64,000 bases of DNA, taken from Streptomyces luteogriseus (lineage in GTDB: Bacteria > Actinomycetota > Actinomycetes > Streptomycetales > Streptomycetaceae). The notes under the pieces are model-generated. The model worked only from the letters and a program-made list of their open reading frames with translations, had not been told where the DNA came from and did no database searches. The stretch's first letter is position 1. Each line of letters begins with the position of its first letter. A program made the translations under genes and the position numbers. The stretch spans positions 4,092,001 through 4,156,000 of the forward strand of contig NZ_JACHMS010000001.1 in NCBI RefSeq assembly GCF_014205055.1. The letters are read 5' to 3'. Below, piece by piece: positions 33,559 to 41,118 of this stretch.

Positions 33559-33770
33559 TCGGACCAGTCGATGGCCTGCCAGGTCCGGCGCAGGAGGTCC
33601 GGCTCCAGTTCCACGTCCGGCTTCTTCAGCAGGGCGAGCTCCTCCGGACCGCCCCAGTGGCACTCGCAGTTGTGCTCGTCCGGATGTGCGGTCATGCCGC
33701 GAAAGGTGACGGAGAGGTTCTCCAGCGCCGCGCCGAGGCGGCGCTGTGCGGGACGGTCGGTGAGATGCAT
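33000..33770 (-). CDS. Conserved hypothetical soluble protein
   Basis: 256 residues from MHLTDRPAQRRLGAALENLS. It is rich in Trp, Glu and Leu and predicted helical throughout. Distinctive pieces are HPDEHNCECHWGGPEELALL, a possible Cys/His metal site near residue 35, and WEYELLGYSLPWSVDWYEND. It resembles streptomycete hypothetical proteins, but I know no function. No signal peptide. Single gene. Confidence 0.72.
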   Translation of the reverse strand: MHLTDRPAQRRLGAALENLSVTFRGMTAHPDEHNCECHWGGPEELALLKKPDVELEPDLLRRTWQAIDWSDHAAVLRRILPQFATVLVAGRAEPMFGRLEEAGYSLARGRWQQWPEEHAGPVREFLHAWWVQSLTDPDAVVPAHQVFALCAEASGTLEPWLAEWERQTGHLADLRLAEAAAEWEYELLGYSLPWSVDWYENDAERMRADLVAWLLGHAAARLRESGAPADLQHRIRLLGLTDEDRWTDRHWPGHRY

Positions 33771-33943
33771 GTGCCCGGCCTTCGAGGACTCCGTCCGGCT
33801 CCCGCCGTCCGAAGGTCGCCACCTTACCCGCGTACCGTCGTGTCCGGCGGCCGAGCGAGGATCGCGACCGGCCGGCAGGCGGAGAGAACGGTCGTCCGAG
33901 CGGCCTCCACGACGTGACCGGGACCCCTGCGGCGCGTCACGGC

Positions 33944-35278
33944 TCAGACCGGTTCGGGCTGCGGTTCCGGTTGCGGGGCAGCCGGTGCGAGCGTCGATTC
34001 CCACAGCCTGGTGGTCCGTACGTAGCCGAGGATCACCGAGGCCATCGCCAGGATGAGAAGGGGCCCGAACACCTCCGGGTGACCGGCCATCCTCATCGGC
34101 AGGTAGCGGTAGGACACCAGGAGCGCGACGAACACCGTGGTGCCGTGGACGAGCAGCTGGACGCCCCGCCGGTCCCAGCCGCGTTCGAACGAGCGCAGCG
34201 CCGCCTCGATGGTCAGCGCGAACACGACGCCGGCGACCAGGTCGACGCCGTAGTGGTAGCCGAATCCGAGGGTGGCGGCGAGGGTGGCGACCAGCCAGAA
34301 CGTACCCGCGAACCGCAGCATCCGCGGCGCCCGGCGGGTGTGGATGAAGATCGCGACAGCCCACGCCGTGTGCAGGCTGGGCATGCAGTTGCGGGGTGTG
34401 ATCCCGTCGTACGTCATCGGTGCGGGGGCGGTGATCGGCAGCGGCGTGTGCGGCCACAGGTCGGCCGCCGCCCACTCCACACCACCGGTGCCGGAGGCGC
34501 CCGGGCCGTAGGCGAAGACCGGTCCGACCACCGGGAAGAGCATGTAGATGCCGGGCCCCAGGAGCCCTATCACCAGGAAGGTACGCACCAGGTGATGCTT
34601 CGGGAAGCGGCGCTCGGCCGCCACGTTGCGCAGCTGGTACGCCGCGACGACCACCGCGGCCACCGCGAGCTGGCCGTAGACCAGTTGGAGAACGTGGGAG
34701 CTGACCGGGTCCGTGGCCTCGACCAGCCGGCCCGCCAGCCAGGACGGGTTGCCCAGCGCGTGATCGGCCATGGCCACGTACTGGTCGAGCACCGTCGGGC
34801 GGGTCTTCGACGTGATGAGGAGCCAGGTGTCGCCGATCTTGCGGGCGGCCACCAGCAACAGGCCCAGCCCGACGCCCTTCAGCAGCAGGGCGCGTTCACC
34901 GCCGGTGCGGCGGGTGACGGCGACGACCGCGAAGCCCAGCATCACCCACAGCGCGCCGGTGCCGAAGAACTCGCCCTCGGCCGCCTCGATACCGGCCGCC
35001 CATCGCACCAGCAGGAGGACGGAGTCGATACCGATCGCGGCGCCGGCCGCGATGAACCGCTGCCGCCAGGTCAGCACCACCATCATCAGCACCAGGCCGC
35101 CGTACAGCGGGCCCGGCTTGGCGGCGAAGAACAGGGCCTTCACCTGGTTGGTGATCGGCCCGGGTTCACCGTAGCGGCGTGCGGCGATCTCCAGCGCGAC
35201 GAGGAATCCGAACGCCACCACACCCGCCGCGATCCACAGCATCGCGCGCCAATGGCGCCACGCACCCCACGACGTCAT
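33944..35278 (-). CDS. PAP2-superfamily membrane phosphatase/transferase (inositol-phosphoceramide-synthase-like)
   Basis: 444 residues from MTSWGAWRHWRAMLW; upstream start possible at 35320. Around ten membrane helices. The PAP2 catalytic motifs are in the C-terminal half: RNCMPSLHTAW (Ser-x-x-x-His type) and GYHYGVDLVAG. The family includes inositol phosphotransferases and lipid phosphatases that move headgroups between lipids. The N-terminal half (AKPGPLYGGLVLMMVVLTWR...) carries extra helices of unknown role. The C-terminus ends in a Pro/Glu/Gln repeat. Confidence 0.86.
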   Translation of the reverse strand: MTSWGAWRHWRAMLWIAAGVVAFGFLVALEIAARRYGEPGPITNQVKALFFAAKPGPLYGGLVLMMVVLTWRQRFIAAGAAIGIDSVLLLVRWAAGIEAAEGEFFGTGALWVMLGFAVVAVTRRTGGERALLLKGVGLGLLLVAARKIGDTWLLITSKTRPTVLDQYVAMADHALGNPSWLAGRLVEATDPVSSHVLQLVYGQLAVAAVVVAAYQLRNVAAERRFPKHHLVRTFLVIGLLGPGIYMLFPVVGPVFAYGPGASGTGGVEWAAADLWPHTPLPITAPAPMTYDGITPRNCMPSLHTAWAVAIFIHTRRAPRMLRFAGTFWLVATLAATLGFGYHYGVDLVAGVVFALTIEAALRSFERGWDRRGVQLLVHGTTVFVALLVSYRYLPMRMAGHPEVFGPLLILAMASVILGYVRTTRLWESTLAPAAPQPEPQPEPV

Positions 35279-35304
35279 GCCGCCTATTCGCGAGAACACC
35301 CGCG

Positions 35305-35329
35305 ATCTTCTGGCTATCAATCTTCTGGC
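35305..35329. repeat. 10-bp direct repeat in the promoter of the PAP2 gene
   Basis: ATCTTCTGGC occurs at 35305-35314 and 35320-35329, 15 bp apart, about 30-50 bp upstream of the chosen start. It could be a regulator half-site pair; no known box matches. Confidence 0.5.
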
Positions 35330-35405
35330 CGATTCATCCGAATGGCTGGGGGGAGGGACGGCGACGGCGGGACCATCGCGCGGTCGAACATGTTATCGGA
35401 GCACC

Positions 35406-36092
35406 TCATCCGGTCGCCGCTTCCGCGAACTGATTGGTGTCGAACAGCTCGTTGATGTGCCCGCCGAGTTCCAGCCAGTGGCGTCCGGAGAGATCGGCGG
35501 CGGCGCGGGCGTCGCCGCCGGCGCAGACCTCGACGAGCCGGTCGTGGTGCTCGATGGTGTTGCGCCCGCCGAGCAGGGTGGAGAACTTGCGGTGGAGGAT
35601 GCGGTGGATCTGCGGGTGGAGCTGCTCGACGATCCGGCTGAGCACGGGGTTGCCGGCGGCCGTGAGGGGGACGGCGTGGAAGCGGTCGTCGGCCGCGAGC
35701 GCGGCGGCGGTGTCGTCGGTCGCGACGGCCCGTTCGAAGTCGCGGTTGGCCTCGCGCATGCGCCCGAGGTCCTCATCGGTCATGACCGGGACGGCCGCTT
35801 CCACGGCGAGCTGGTCGAGGGAGCGCAGGACGGCGAGGGTGTTCTCGACGTCGCGCCGGTTGAGGGTGGTGATGCGGGTGTAGACGCCGGGCTTCGCCTC
35901 GACCAGGCCGATGTCGGCGAGCCGGGCGAGCGCCTCGCGCACGGGGGTGCGACTGAGACCGAGGCGCTCGGCGAGCTCGCCGTCCCTGACCTTCTCGCCG
36001 GGGACGAGTTCCCCGCGCACGATGGAGTCGCGCAGGCGGTCGAAGACCTCGTCACTGAGGAGGCGGCGGGAGACGGGACGGTCGAGTGACAT
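35406..36092 (-). CDS. GntR-family (FCD/FadR type) transcriptional regulator
   Basis: 228 residues. The N-terminal winged helix has the GntR signature: VFDRLRDSIVRGELVPGEKV, LAERLGLSRTPVREALARL. The C-terminal FCD domain (~90-220) keeps the metal-ligand pattern Asp...His (DDRFHAVPL), HHDRLVE and a late His (SGRHWLEL). FadR-type regulators sense small carboxylates. Its start overlaps the tail of the aspartate/glutamate racemase remnant, so it probably once controlled aspartate metabolism. Confidence 0.92.
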   Translation of the reverse strand: MSLDRPVSRRLLSDEVFDRLRDSIVRGELVPGEKVRDGELAERLGLSRTPVREALARLADIGLVEAKPGVYTRITTLNRRDVENTLAVLRSLDQLAVEAAVPVMTDEDLGRMREANRDFERAVATDDTAAALAADDRFHAVPLTAAGNPVLSRIVEQLHPQIHRILHRKFSTLLGGRNTIEHHDRLVEVCAGGDARAAADLSGRHWLELGGHINELFDTNQFAEAATG

Positions 36093-36757
36093 ATTGCGTA
36101 CAGTACATCGCTGCTTTCCCGGCCTGACCGGCCGTGGCCCGGTGGACGAGGGCCCGGGCCAGGACGAGCGCCGGATCGACGAGGGGGACGTCCACGGCGC
36201 CGACGGGCAGACCGAGGGGGATCTCGGTGCAGCCGGCGATCACCGCCTGCGCGCCTCGTGCGGTCAGGCGCCGTGCGGCGCGGGACAGCAGCAGAGTCGT
36301 CACGCCGTCGCGCCCTCCGGCCTTGACCGCGCGGACGGCGGTCATGACCTCGTGGTCCTGGCTTGTGGGGTCGGGGAGTACGAGGCGGATGCCGACGCGG
36401 TCCAGCCACTCCTCGTAGAGGCCGGCCCGGACGGTGCCGGTCGTGGCGAGGAGTCCGGCGGTGTGGATGCGGGGGCGGAATGTGGTGAGGTGCCGGGCGA
36501 CCTCGTCGATCATGTGGACGATGGGCAGGCCGACATGGTCGGCGATGCGCGGCACGAAGGCGTGCGCGGTGTGGAGTGGGGTCGGGGCCGTCGCCCAGGA
36601 GGGCCTCGGTGCGGTCGGGGATGGTGGGGTCGGACCAGATGACCGCCCGCAGGTGGTCCTGGTCACTGGAGCCGGGGGTCGTCGAGACGAGCTTGGCGTA
36701 GAAGTCGGCCGTGGCTGCCGGGCCCATGCCGCCGAGGATGCCGATGATCTCGCCGAG
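36052..36757 (-). pseudogene. Aspartate/glutamate racemase, broken
   Basis: The N-terminal part EIIGILGGMGPAATADFYAK through LLGDGPDPTP (36757 to ~36575) is in one frame; the rest, TAHAFVPRIADHVGLPIVHM to AGCTEIPLGLP, is in another. About 25 codons between them are gone, including the first catalytic Cys of the CNTAH motif. The second Cys (GCTEIPL) remains. The start codon is also missing at the junction with the aspartase fragment. The enzyme cannot work as written. Confidence 0.85.
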
Positions 36758-36782
36758 ATCAGCGGAACCCGTCCGGCCCGCG

Positions 36783-37418
36783 GGCGACTTCATCGAGGCC
36801 ACCCAGGACTGCGGCGCCTTCGTCCAGCTCTCCGGCGTCCTCAAGCGGGTCGCCGTGAAGCTGTCCAAGACGTGCAACGACCTGCGCCTGATCTCCTCCG
36901 GGCCCACCGCGGGACTCGGCGAGATCAACCTGCCGCCGGTGCAGGCGGGTTCGTCGATCATGCCCGGCAAGGTCAACCCGGTCGTCCCCGAGGTCGTCAA
37001 CCAGGTCGCCTTCGAGGTCATCGGCAACGACCTGACCGTCACGATGGCCGCCGAGGCCGGGCAACTCCAGCTCAACGCCTTCGAACCCGTCATCGCTTAC
37101 AGCCTGTTGCGCTCCCTGGCCCATCTGCGCGCCGCCTGCGACGCCCTCGCCACCCGCTGCGTCCCCGGCATCACCGCCAACCGCGAGCACCTCCACGACA
37201 GCGTCCATCGCTCCGCCGGCCTGGTCACCGCGCTCGCCCCGCACATCGGTTACGCCGCCGGCACCGCCCTCGCCCGCCGGGCCCTGACCACCGGCCGCAC
37301 CGTCAGGGACCTCGCCACCGAGGCCGGCCTGCTCTCCGCCGACCGGCTGGACACACTCCTGCGGCCCGAGAACCTCACCGGCCGCACTGCCCGGCCCTCC
37401 ACGGCGGCCACTCCGTAA
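36783..37418 (+). pseudogene. Aspartate ammonia-lyase (aspartase), C-terminal half
   Basis: From about 36783 the plus strand reads DFIEATQDCGAFVQLSGVLK, the fumarase/aspartase signature GSSIMPGKVNP, EVVNQVAFEVIGNDLTVTMA and MAAEAGQLQLNAFEP. These are the second half of a ~470-residue aspartase. The N-terminal half, which builds part of the active site, is absent; upstream is the antisense racemase. A head-to-head break at 36757-36783 destroyed both aspartate genes at once. Confidence 0.87.
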
Positions 37419-37805
37419 CACGCGTCGGGGCGGGCCACCGGCCGACCGTCGCCGGGAGCCGCGGGGATCCCGTCGCCTCCGTTCCCCACCACACCGTCAG
37501 CGGTCGGTGACATGTCCACATAGATTTCGCCGGGTGCGGCCATCCGGGGGATGTGACGTTCGTCGCCGGAGAGGCGCGGCGGCGCGTCCGCCGCCAGGCC
37601 GTCCACCGATCACGGCGGCAGCGGCTCCTCACCCGTCGCCGGAGGTCACAGGGCCGGCGCGCGAGGGCGCGACAGGAAGGTCCGCGCCCGGGGAGGGAAA
37701 TATCTGTGCCCGCAAAATGAGAAATAGAAGCGGGGCCCGCCGAATATTCCTCGATCCTCCCCCGGATCGCATTTTCCGGTCGCCGCAGCGCCGAACCCAC
37801 CGTGC
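37419..37805. other. 387-bp intergenic stretch before the cold-shock gene
   Basis: No gene-like frame with recognisable content. An AT-richer patch (37730-37785) precedes the csp promoter. Nothing else identified. Confidence 0.45.
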
Positions 37806-37926
37806 TACTGTCGATCTCAGTTGCAGGTGTGGTTGCCAGAAGGTTCATTTCCTACGGGGTAATCATCACGGCGACACGGAATTCACACAGGGTGAATTCC
37901 CGAAACCGCCTCCGAAGGAGAAACAA
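37806..37926 (+). promoter_or_regulatory. csp promoter -10 and conserved 5' leader
   Basis: A -10-like TACTGT (37806-37811) is followed, 8 bases on, by GTTGCAGGTGTGGTTGCCAGA (37820-37840). This matches the second csp leader at 60807 in 16 of 20 positions and begins where transcription should start. The leader to the ATG is about 107 nt and ends in AAGGAG. A long conserved leader is typical of cold-shock mRNAs. Confidence 0.68.
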
Positions 37927-38130
37927 ATGGCTACCGGTACCGTGAAGTGGTTCAACTCTGAAAAGGGCTTCGGCTTCATCGAGCAGGACGGCGGCGGCGC
38001 CGACGTCTTCGCCCACTACTCGAACATCGCCGCCCAGGGCTTCCGCGAGCTGCTCGAAGGCCAGAAGGTGTCGTTCGACATCGCGCAGGGCCAGAAGGGC
38101 CCGACGGCCGAGAACATCGTGCCCGCCTGA
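37927..38130 (+). CDS. Cold-shock protein (CspA family) 1
   Basis: 67 residues, the normal size. RNP1 is KGFGFIEQ (residues 16-23) and RNP2 is DVFAHYSNI; the start MATGTVKWFN is canonical. It binds single-stranded RNA/DNA and melts mRNA structure. It is followed by a strong terminator, then a DEAD-box helicase gene, and is almost identical to the copy at 60973. Confidence 0.97.
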   Translation: MATGTVKWFNSEKGFGFIEQDGGGADVFAHYSNIAAQGFRELLEGQKVSFDIAQGQKGPTAENIVPA

Positions 38131-38158
38131 CATCGGCGCTCGCGCATATTTCGCAGCT

Positions 38159-38203
38159 GGGGCCCGCACCTGAAGGGGTGCGGGCCCCGGCTCGCTGTTT
38201 TTC
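38159..38203 (+). terminator. Terminator of csp 1
   Basis: GGGGCCCGCACC (38159-38170) pairs with GGTGCGGGCCCC (38177-38188) around a 6-nt loop and is followed by GCTGTTTTTCC, a good U-tract. The same hairpin core follows csp 2. Confidence 0.9.
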
Positions 38204-38310
38204 CCCGCCGGTCCCATCCGGCCGCATCGACTTCGGCTCGTCTCGAGATTCTCTGCGCCTCTCCTCTGCTGCGGATTTCCTTGCTACGCGCCCGTCAAGG
38301 AAGGTCCCGC

Positions 38311-39798
38311 ATGAAGCGTGCCCACACATCCCGTACCCGTGACCGTTTCCCGAGGAGCGAGGGCGCCGACCGCCGCTCCGGCGGCCCGCGCCGCCCCAGG
38401 AGCCAGGGCCCCCGCAGGGCCCCCCAGGGCGAGTTCGCCCTGCCGGAGACCATCACGCCCCCGCTGCCGGCCGTCGAGTCGTTCGCCGATCTCGACCTGC
38501 CCGCACGGCTGTTGGCCACCCTCGGCCACGAGGGCGTGACCGCACCGTTCCCGATCCAGGCGGCGACCCTGCCGAACTCCCTGGCCGGCCGGGACGTCCT
38601 GGGCCGCGGCCGCACCGGTTCCGGCAAGACGCTCGCGTTCGGCCTCGCCGTACTGGCCCGGACGGCCGGGCGGCGCGCCGAGCCGCGGCAGCCGCTCGCC
38701 CTCGTCCTCGTGCCCACGCGCGAGCTGGCCCAGCAGGTCACCGATGCGCTCACCCCCTACGCCCGCGCCGTGAGCCTGCGGCTCGCCACCGTCGTCGGCG
38801 GGATGCCCCTCGGCAGGCAGGCCAGTGCCCTGCGCGGCGGGGCCGAGGTGGTCGTCGCCACGCCCGGACGGCTCAAGGACCTCATCGACCGGGGCGACTG
38901 CCGCCTGGACCAGGTCGACATCACCGTCCTCGACGAGGCCGACCAGATGGCCGACATGGGCTTCATGCCGCAGGTCACCGCCCTGCTCGACCAGGTGCGC
39001 CCCGGCGGCCAGCGGATGCTCTTCTCCGCCACCCTGGACCGCAACGTCGACCGGCTGGTCCGCACCTACCTGCACGACCCGGTCGTGCACTCCGTCGACC
39101 CGTCCGCGGGCGCGGTCACCACGATGGAGCACCACGTCCTCCATGTGCACGACGCCGACAAGCACCGGACGACCACCGAGATCGCGGCGCGCGAAGGCCG
39201 GGTGATCATGTTCCTCGACACCAAGCACGCGGTGGACCGGCTGACCACACACCTGCTGAGCAGCGGTGTCCGCGCCGCGGCCCTGCACGGCGGCAAGTCC
39301 CAGCCGCAGCGGACCCGGACCCTCGCCCAGTTCAAGAGCGGGGACGTGACGGTCCTGGTGGCGACGAACGTCGCCGCCCGCGGCATCCACGTCGACAACC
39401 TCGACCTGGTCGTCAACGTGGACCCGCCCAGTGACCACAAGGACTATCTGCACCGCGGCGGCCGTACGGCACGCGCCGGCGAGTCCGGCAGCGTGGTCAC
39501 CCTGGTGACCCCGGGCCAGCGTCGGGGCATGACCCGGCTGATGTCGTCGGCGGGCATCACCCCGCAGGTCGCCCAGGTGCGTTCCGGCGAGGCGGAGCTG
39601 ACCCGCATCACGGGCGCCCAGGCCCCGTCCGGCGTCCCGGTCGTCATCGCCGCGCCGCGCGCGGAACGCCCGCGCGGCGCGTCCGCCGCCGGGTCCCGGG
39701 GCCGCCGGGGACGCCGTCCCGCCGGGCAGGGCCGCCCCGCCGGTGAAGCGGCGCGTCCCGGCAGGCAGCGGCGCAGCGGCTTCGGCTCGGCCGCGTAG
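38311..39798 (+). CDS. DEAD-box RNA helicase 1
   Basis: 495 residues from MKRAHTSRTRDRF, with AAGGAAGG upstream. All core motifs are present: Q-motif APFPIQAATLPN, motif I GRTGSGKT, PTRELA, TPGRL, DEAD (VLDEADQM), SAT (LFSATLD), then HGGKSQPQRTRTL, VATNVAARGIHV and HRGGRTARAG. A basic N-terminal ~45 residues and an Arg/Gly-rich C-terminus favour RNA binding. The position after csp implies unwinding of cold-stabilised RNA. A close copy lies at 61329. Confidence 0.96.
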   Translation: MKRAHTSRTRDRFPRSEGADRRSGGPRRPRSQGPRRAPQGEFALPETITPPLPAVESFADLDLPARLLATLGHEGVTAPFPIQAATLPNSLAGRDVLGRGRTGSGKTLAFGLAVLARTAGRRAEPRQPLALVLVPTRELAQQVTDALTPYARAVSLRLATVVGGMPLGRQASALRGGAEVVVATPGRLKDLIDRGDCRLDQVDITVLDEADQMADMGFMPQVTALLDQVRPGGQRMLFSATLDRNVDRLVRTYLHDPVVHSVDPSAGAVTTMEHHVLHVHDADKHRTTTEIAAREGRVIMFLDTKHAVDRLTTHLLSSGVRAAALHGGKSQPQRTRTLAQFKSGDVTVLVATNVAARGIHVDNLDLVVNVDPPSDHKDYLHRGGRTARAGESGSVVTLVTPGQRRGMTRLMSSAGITPQVAQVRSGEAELTRITGAQAPSGVPVVIAAPRAERPRGASAAGSRGRRGRRPAGQGRPAGEAARPGRQRRSGFGSAA

Positions 39799-39839
39799 AG
39801 CCCTGCGCCCACCCGCCACCCCCTCTCGGCAGGAGACCC

Positions 39840-40073
39840 ATGACGCCGGTTCTGGCGCAGCACCACTCCCTGGCCCACGCACCCCGGATCCGTGACGACA
39901 TGACGGTCGAGGTGGCGCTGTCCCTCATGGCCGGTGCGCAGGTCGATCACCTCGTCCTCTGCGACGGGGACGACCAGAGCACGGGCCTGGTCACGCTGGC
40001 CCGGCTCACCGTCCTCCGGGACACCCCCACCTATACGGACCGGGTCCGGCTCCGGGATCTCCCGGCGAGCTGA
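39840..40073 (+). CDS. Single-CBS-domain small protein
   Basis: 77 residues, with GGAGA upstream and 41 bp after the helicase stop. RIRDDMTVEVALSLMAGAQV, DHLVLCDGDDQSTGLVTLAR and YTDRVRLRDLPA match half a CBS module; such short proteins dimerise to make a nucleotide-binding pair. In streptomycetes similar proteins follow the csp-associated helicase. The copy at 61.3-62.8 kb lacks this gene. Confidence 0.75.
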   Translation: MTPVLAQHHSLAHAPRIRDDMTVEVALSLMAGAQVDHLVLCDGDDQSTGLVTLARLTVLRDTPTYTDRVRLRDLPAS

Positions 40074-40103
40074 GACACAGGCGGGTCACCGCCACCGGAG
40101 ACC

Positions 40104-40145
40104 CAGTGAGGGCCCTGCCGACGCGCGTCGGCAGGGCCCTCACTG
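40104..40145. terminator. 42-nt perfect palindrome ending the cold-shock unit
   Basis: CAGTGAGGGCCCTGCCGACG and its exact reverse complement are joined by two bases, so the stem is essentially 20 bp. It follows the CBS gene by 30 bp. No U-tract. Strong terminator or a double-stranded regulator site. Confidence 0.78.
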
Positions 40146-40475
40146 TCATGTCGCGACGCCATCGGGCGCCACAGCATGCCTGCATCCACTGGGCTCCAAA
40201 ATCTGTCTTTGTCAGGGTAGACATTGCCCCTCGTCATGGTTAACCTTCTTCTCGTAGACATGGTCAGACAGAACCGAGGAAGGACGGAGGAGCAGACGCC
40301 ATCAGGATCGCCCGGCCGGGAAGCTCTCGGTCCGGGTACCGCAAGACCCCGGATTGGATGGTGGTCCCCGGTCACGCAGCCGCGATCCCCGCTACCCCTC
40401 CCGCAGCCGGGCCGGGTAGCGGAAACAGAAGGTCGGCACCGCACAAGAGCCGACAGATGGTGTTGAATTTCCTTC
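40146..40475. promoter_or_regulatory. 330-bp upstream region of the MerR gene
   Basis: Contains an AT-richer part (40195-40275) with GGTTAACCTTCTTCTCGTAG, TAGACAT and CAGACAGAACCGAGG, likely a promoter and long 5' leader. The open frame from 40224 (VNLLLVDMVRQNRGR...) has no recognisable domain. I see no other gene. Confidence 0.45.
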
Positions 40476-40507
40476 GGGGCCCTGGTGCCGTACGGCACCA
40501 GGGCCCC
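40476..40507. promoter_or_regulatory. Perfect 15-bp-arm hairpin 25 bp before the MerR start
   Basis: GGGGCCCTGGTGCCG-TA-CGGCACCAGGGCCCC. In this position it could be an attenuator for a leader transcript, a terminator, or an operator. MerR operators are usually imperfect dyads within promoters, so attenuation or termination is the better guess. Confidence 0.6.
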
Positions 40508-40532
40508 TCGACGCGTTGTACTACGAGGTGAC

Positions 40533-40880
40533 ATGACAGCAGATACCCCGCTCAGCAATCGTCTGGACGACGATGACTACCCGGCCTACACCATGGGCCG
40601 GGCCGCCGAGATGCTCGGCACCACCCCCGGCTTCCTGCGAGCCATCGGGGAGGCCCGGCTGATCACGCCGCTGCGCTCGGAGGGCGGCCACCGCCGGTAC
40701 TCGCGCTACCAGCTGCGGATCGCCGCACGCGCCCGCGAGCTCGTCGACCGGGGCACCCCGATCGAGGCCGCCTGCCGCATCGTCATCCTCGAGGACCAGC
40801 TCGAGGAAGCGCAGCGCATCAACGCCGAGTACCGCGCCGCACAAGAAGCCTCCGGCGGCTCCGCTCCCGCAGCGAGCTGA
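40533..40880 (+). CDS. MerR-family regulator
   Basis: 115 residues from MTADTPLSNRLDDDDYPAYT, with GAGGTG upstream. The MerR winged helix is clear: YTMGRAAEMLGTTPGFLRAI, LITPLRSEGGHRRYSRYQLR. After the DNA-binding part there is a coiled-coil stretch (IVILEDQLEEAQRINAEYRA) and no effector domain or metal Cys, so it may be a minimal developmental or stress-type MerR. Its location after the csp-helicase-CBS group suggests it belongs to that stress module. Confidence 0.9.
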   Translation: MTADTPLSNRLDDDDYPAYTMGRAAEMLGTTPGFLRAIGEARLITPLRSEGGHRRYSRYQLRIAARARELVDRGTPIEAACRIVILEDQLEEAQRINAEYRAAQEASGGSAPAAS

Positions 40881-41118
40881 TCGCGCGAGGGCAGGCGGGA
40901 TCCTGTCACCCGCTCCCGAAACCCCGGGTCGGCGACCTGGGGTTCGCTGTTGCCCCCGCACCCGCGCAACCCGCCCCGGGTGAACCGGCCCTCCCCCCGG
41001 CCATCAGGTCAACTGTCCCGGACTCTTGACTCATTCACCGGCAGTGGCGATCCTCGTCGCACGCTTTGCGAGGTCATGACAAGACGACCGCGCGACCCCC
41101 GACCGAGGGACGTGGGCT

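Noticed and set aside
38284..39882. A 532-codon minus-strand open frame opposite DEAD-box helicase 1 (and a similar one at 61251-62555)
   Set aside because: High-GC shadows: the frame lies antisense to a gene with all helicase motifs and has no domain texture of its own.
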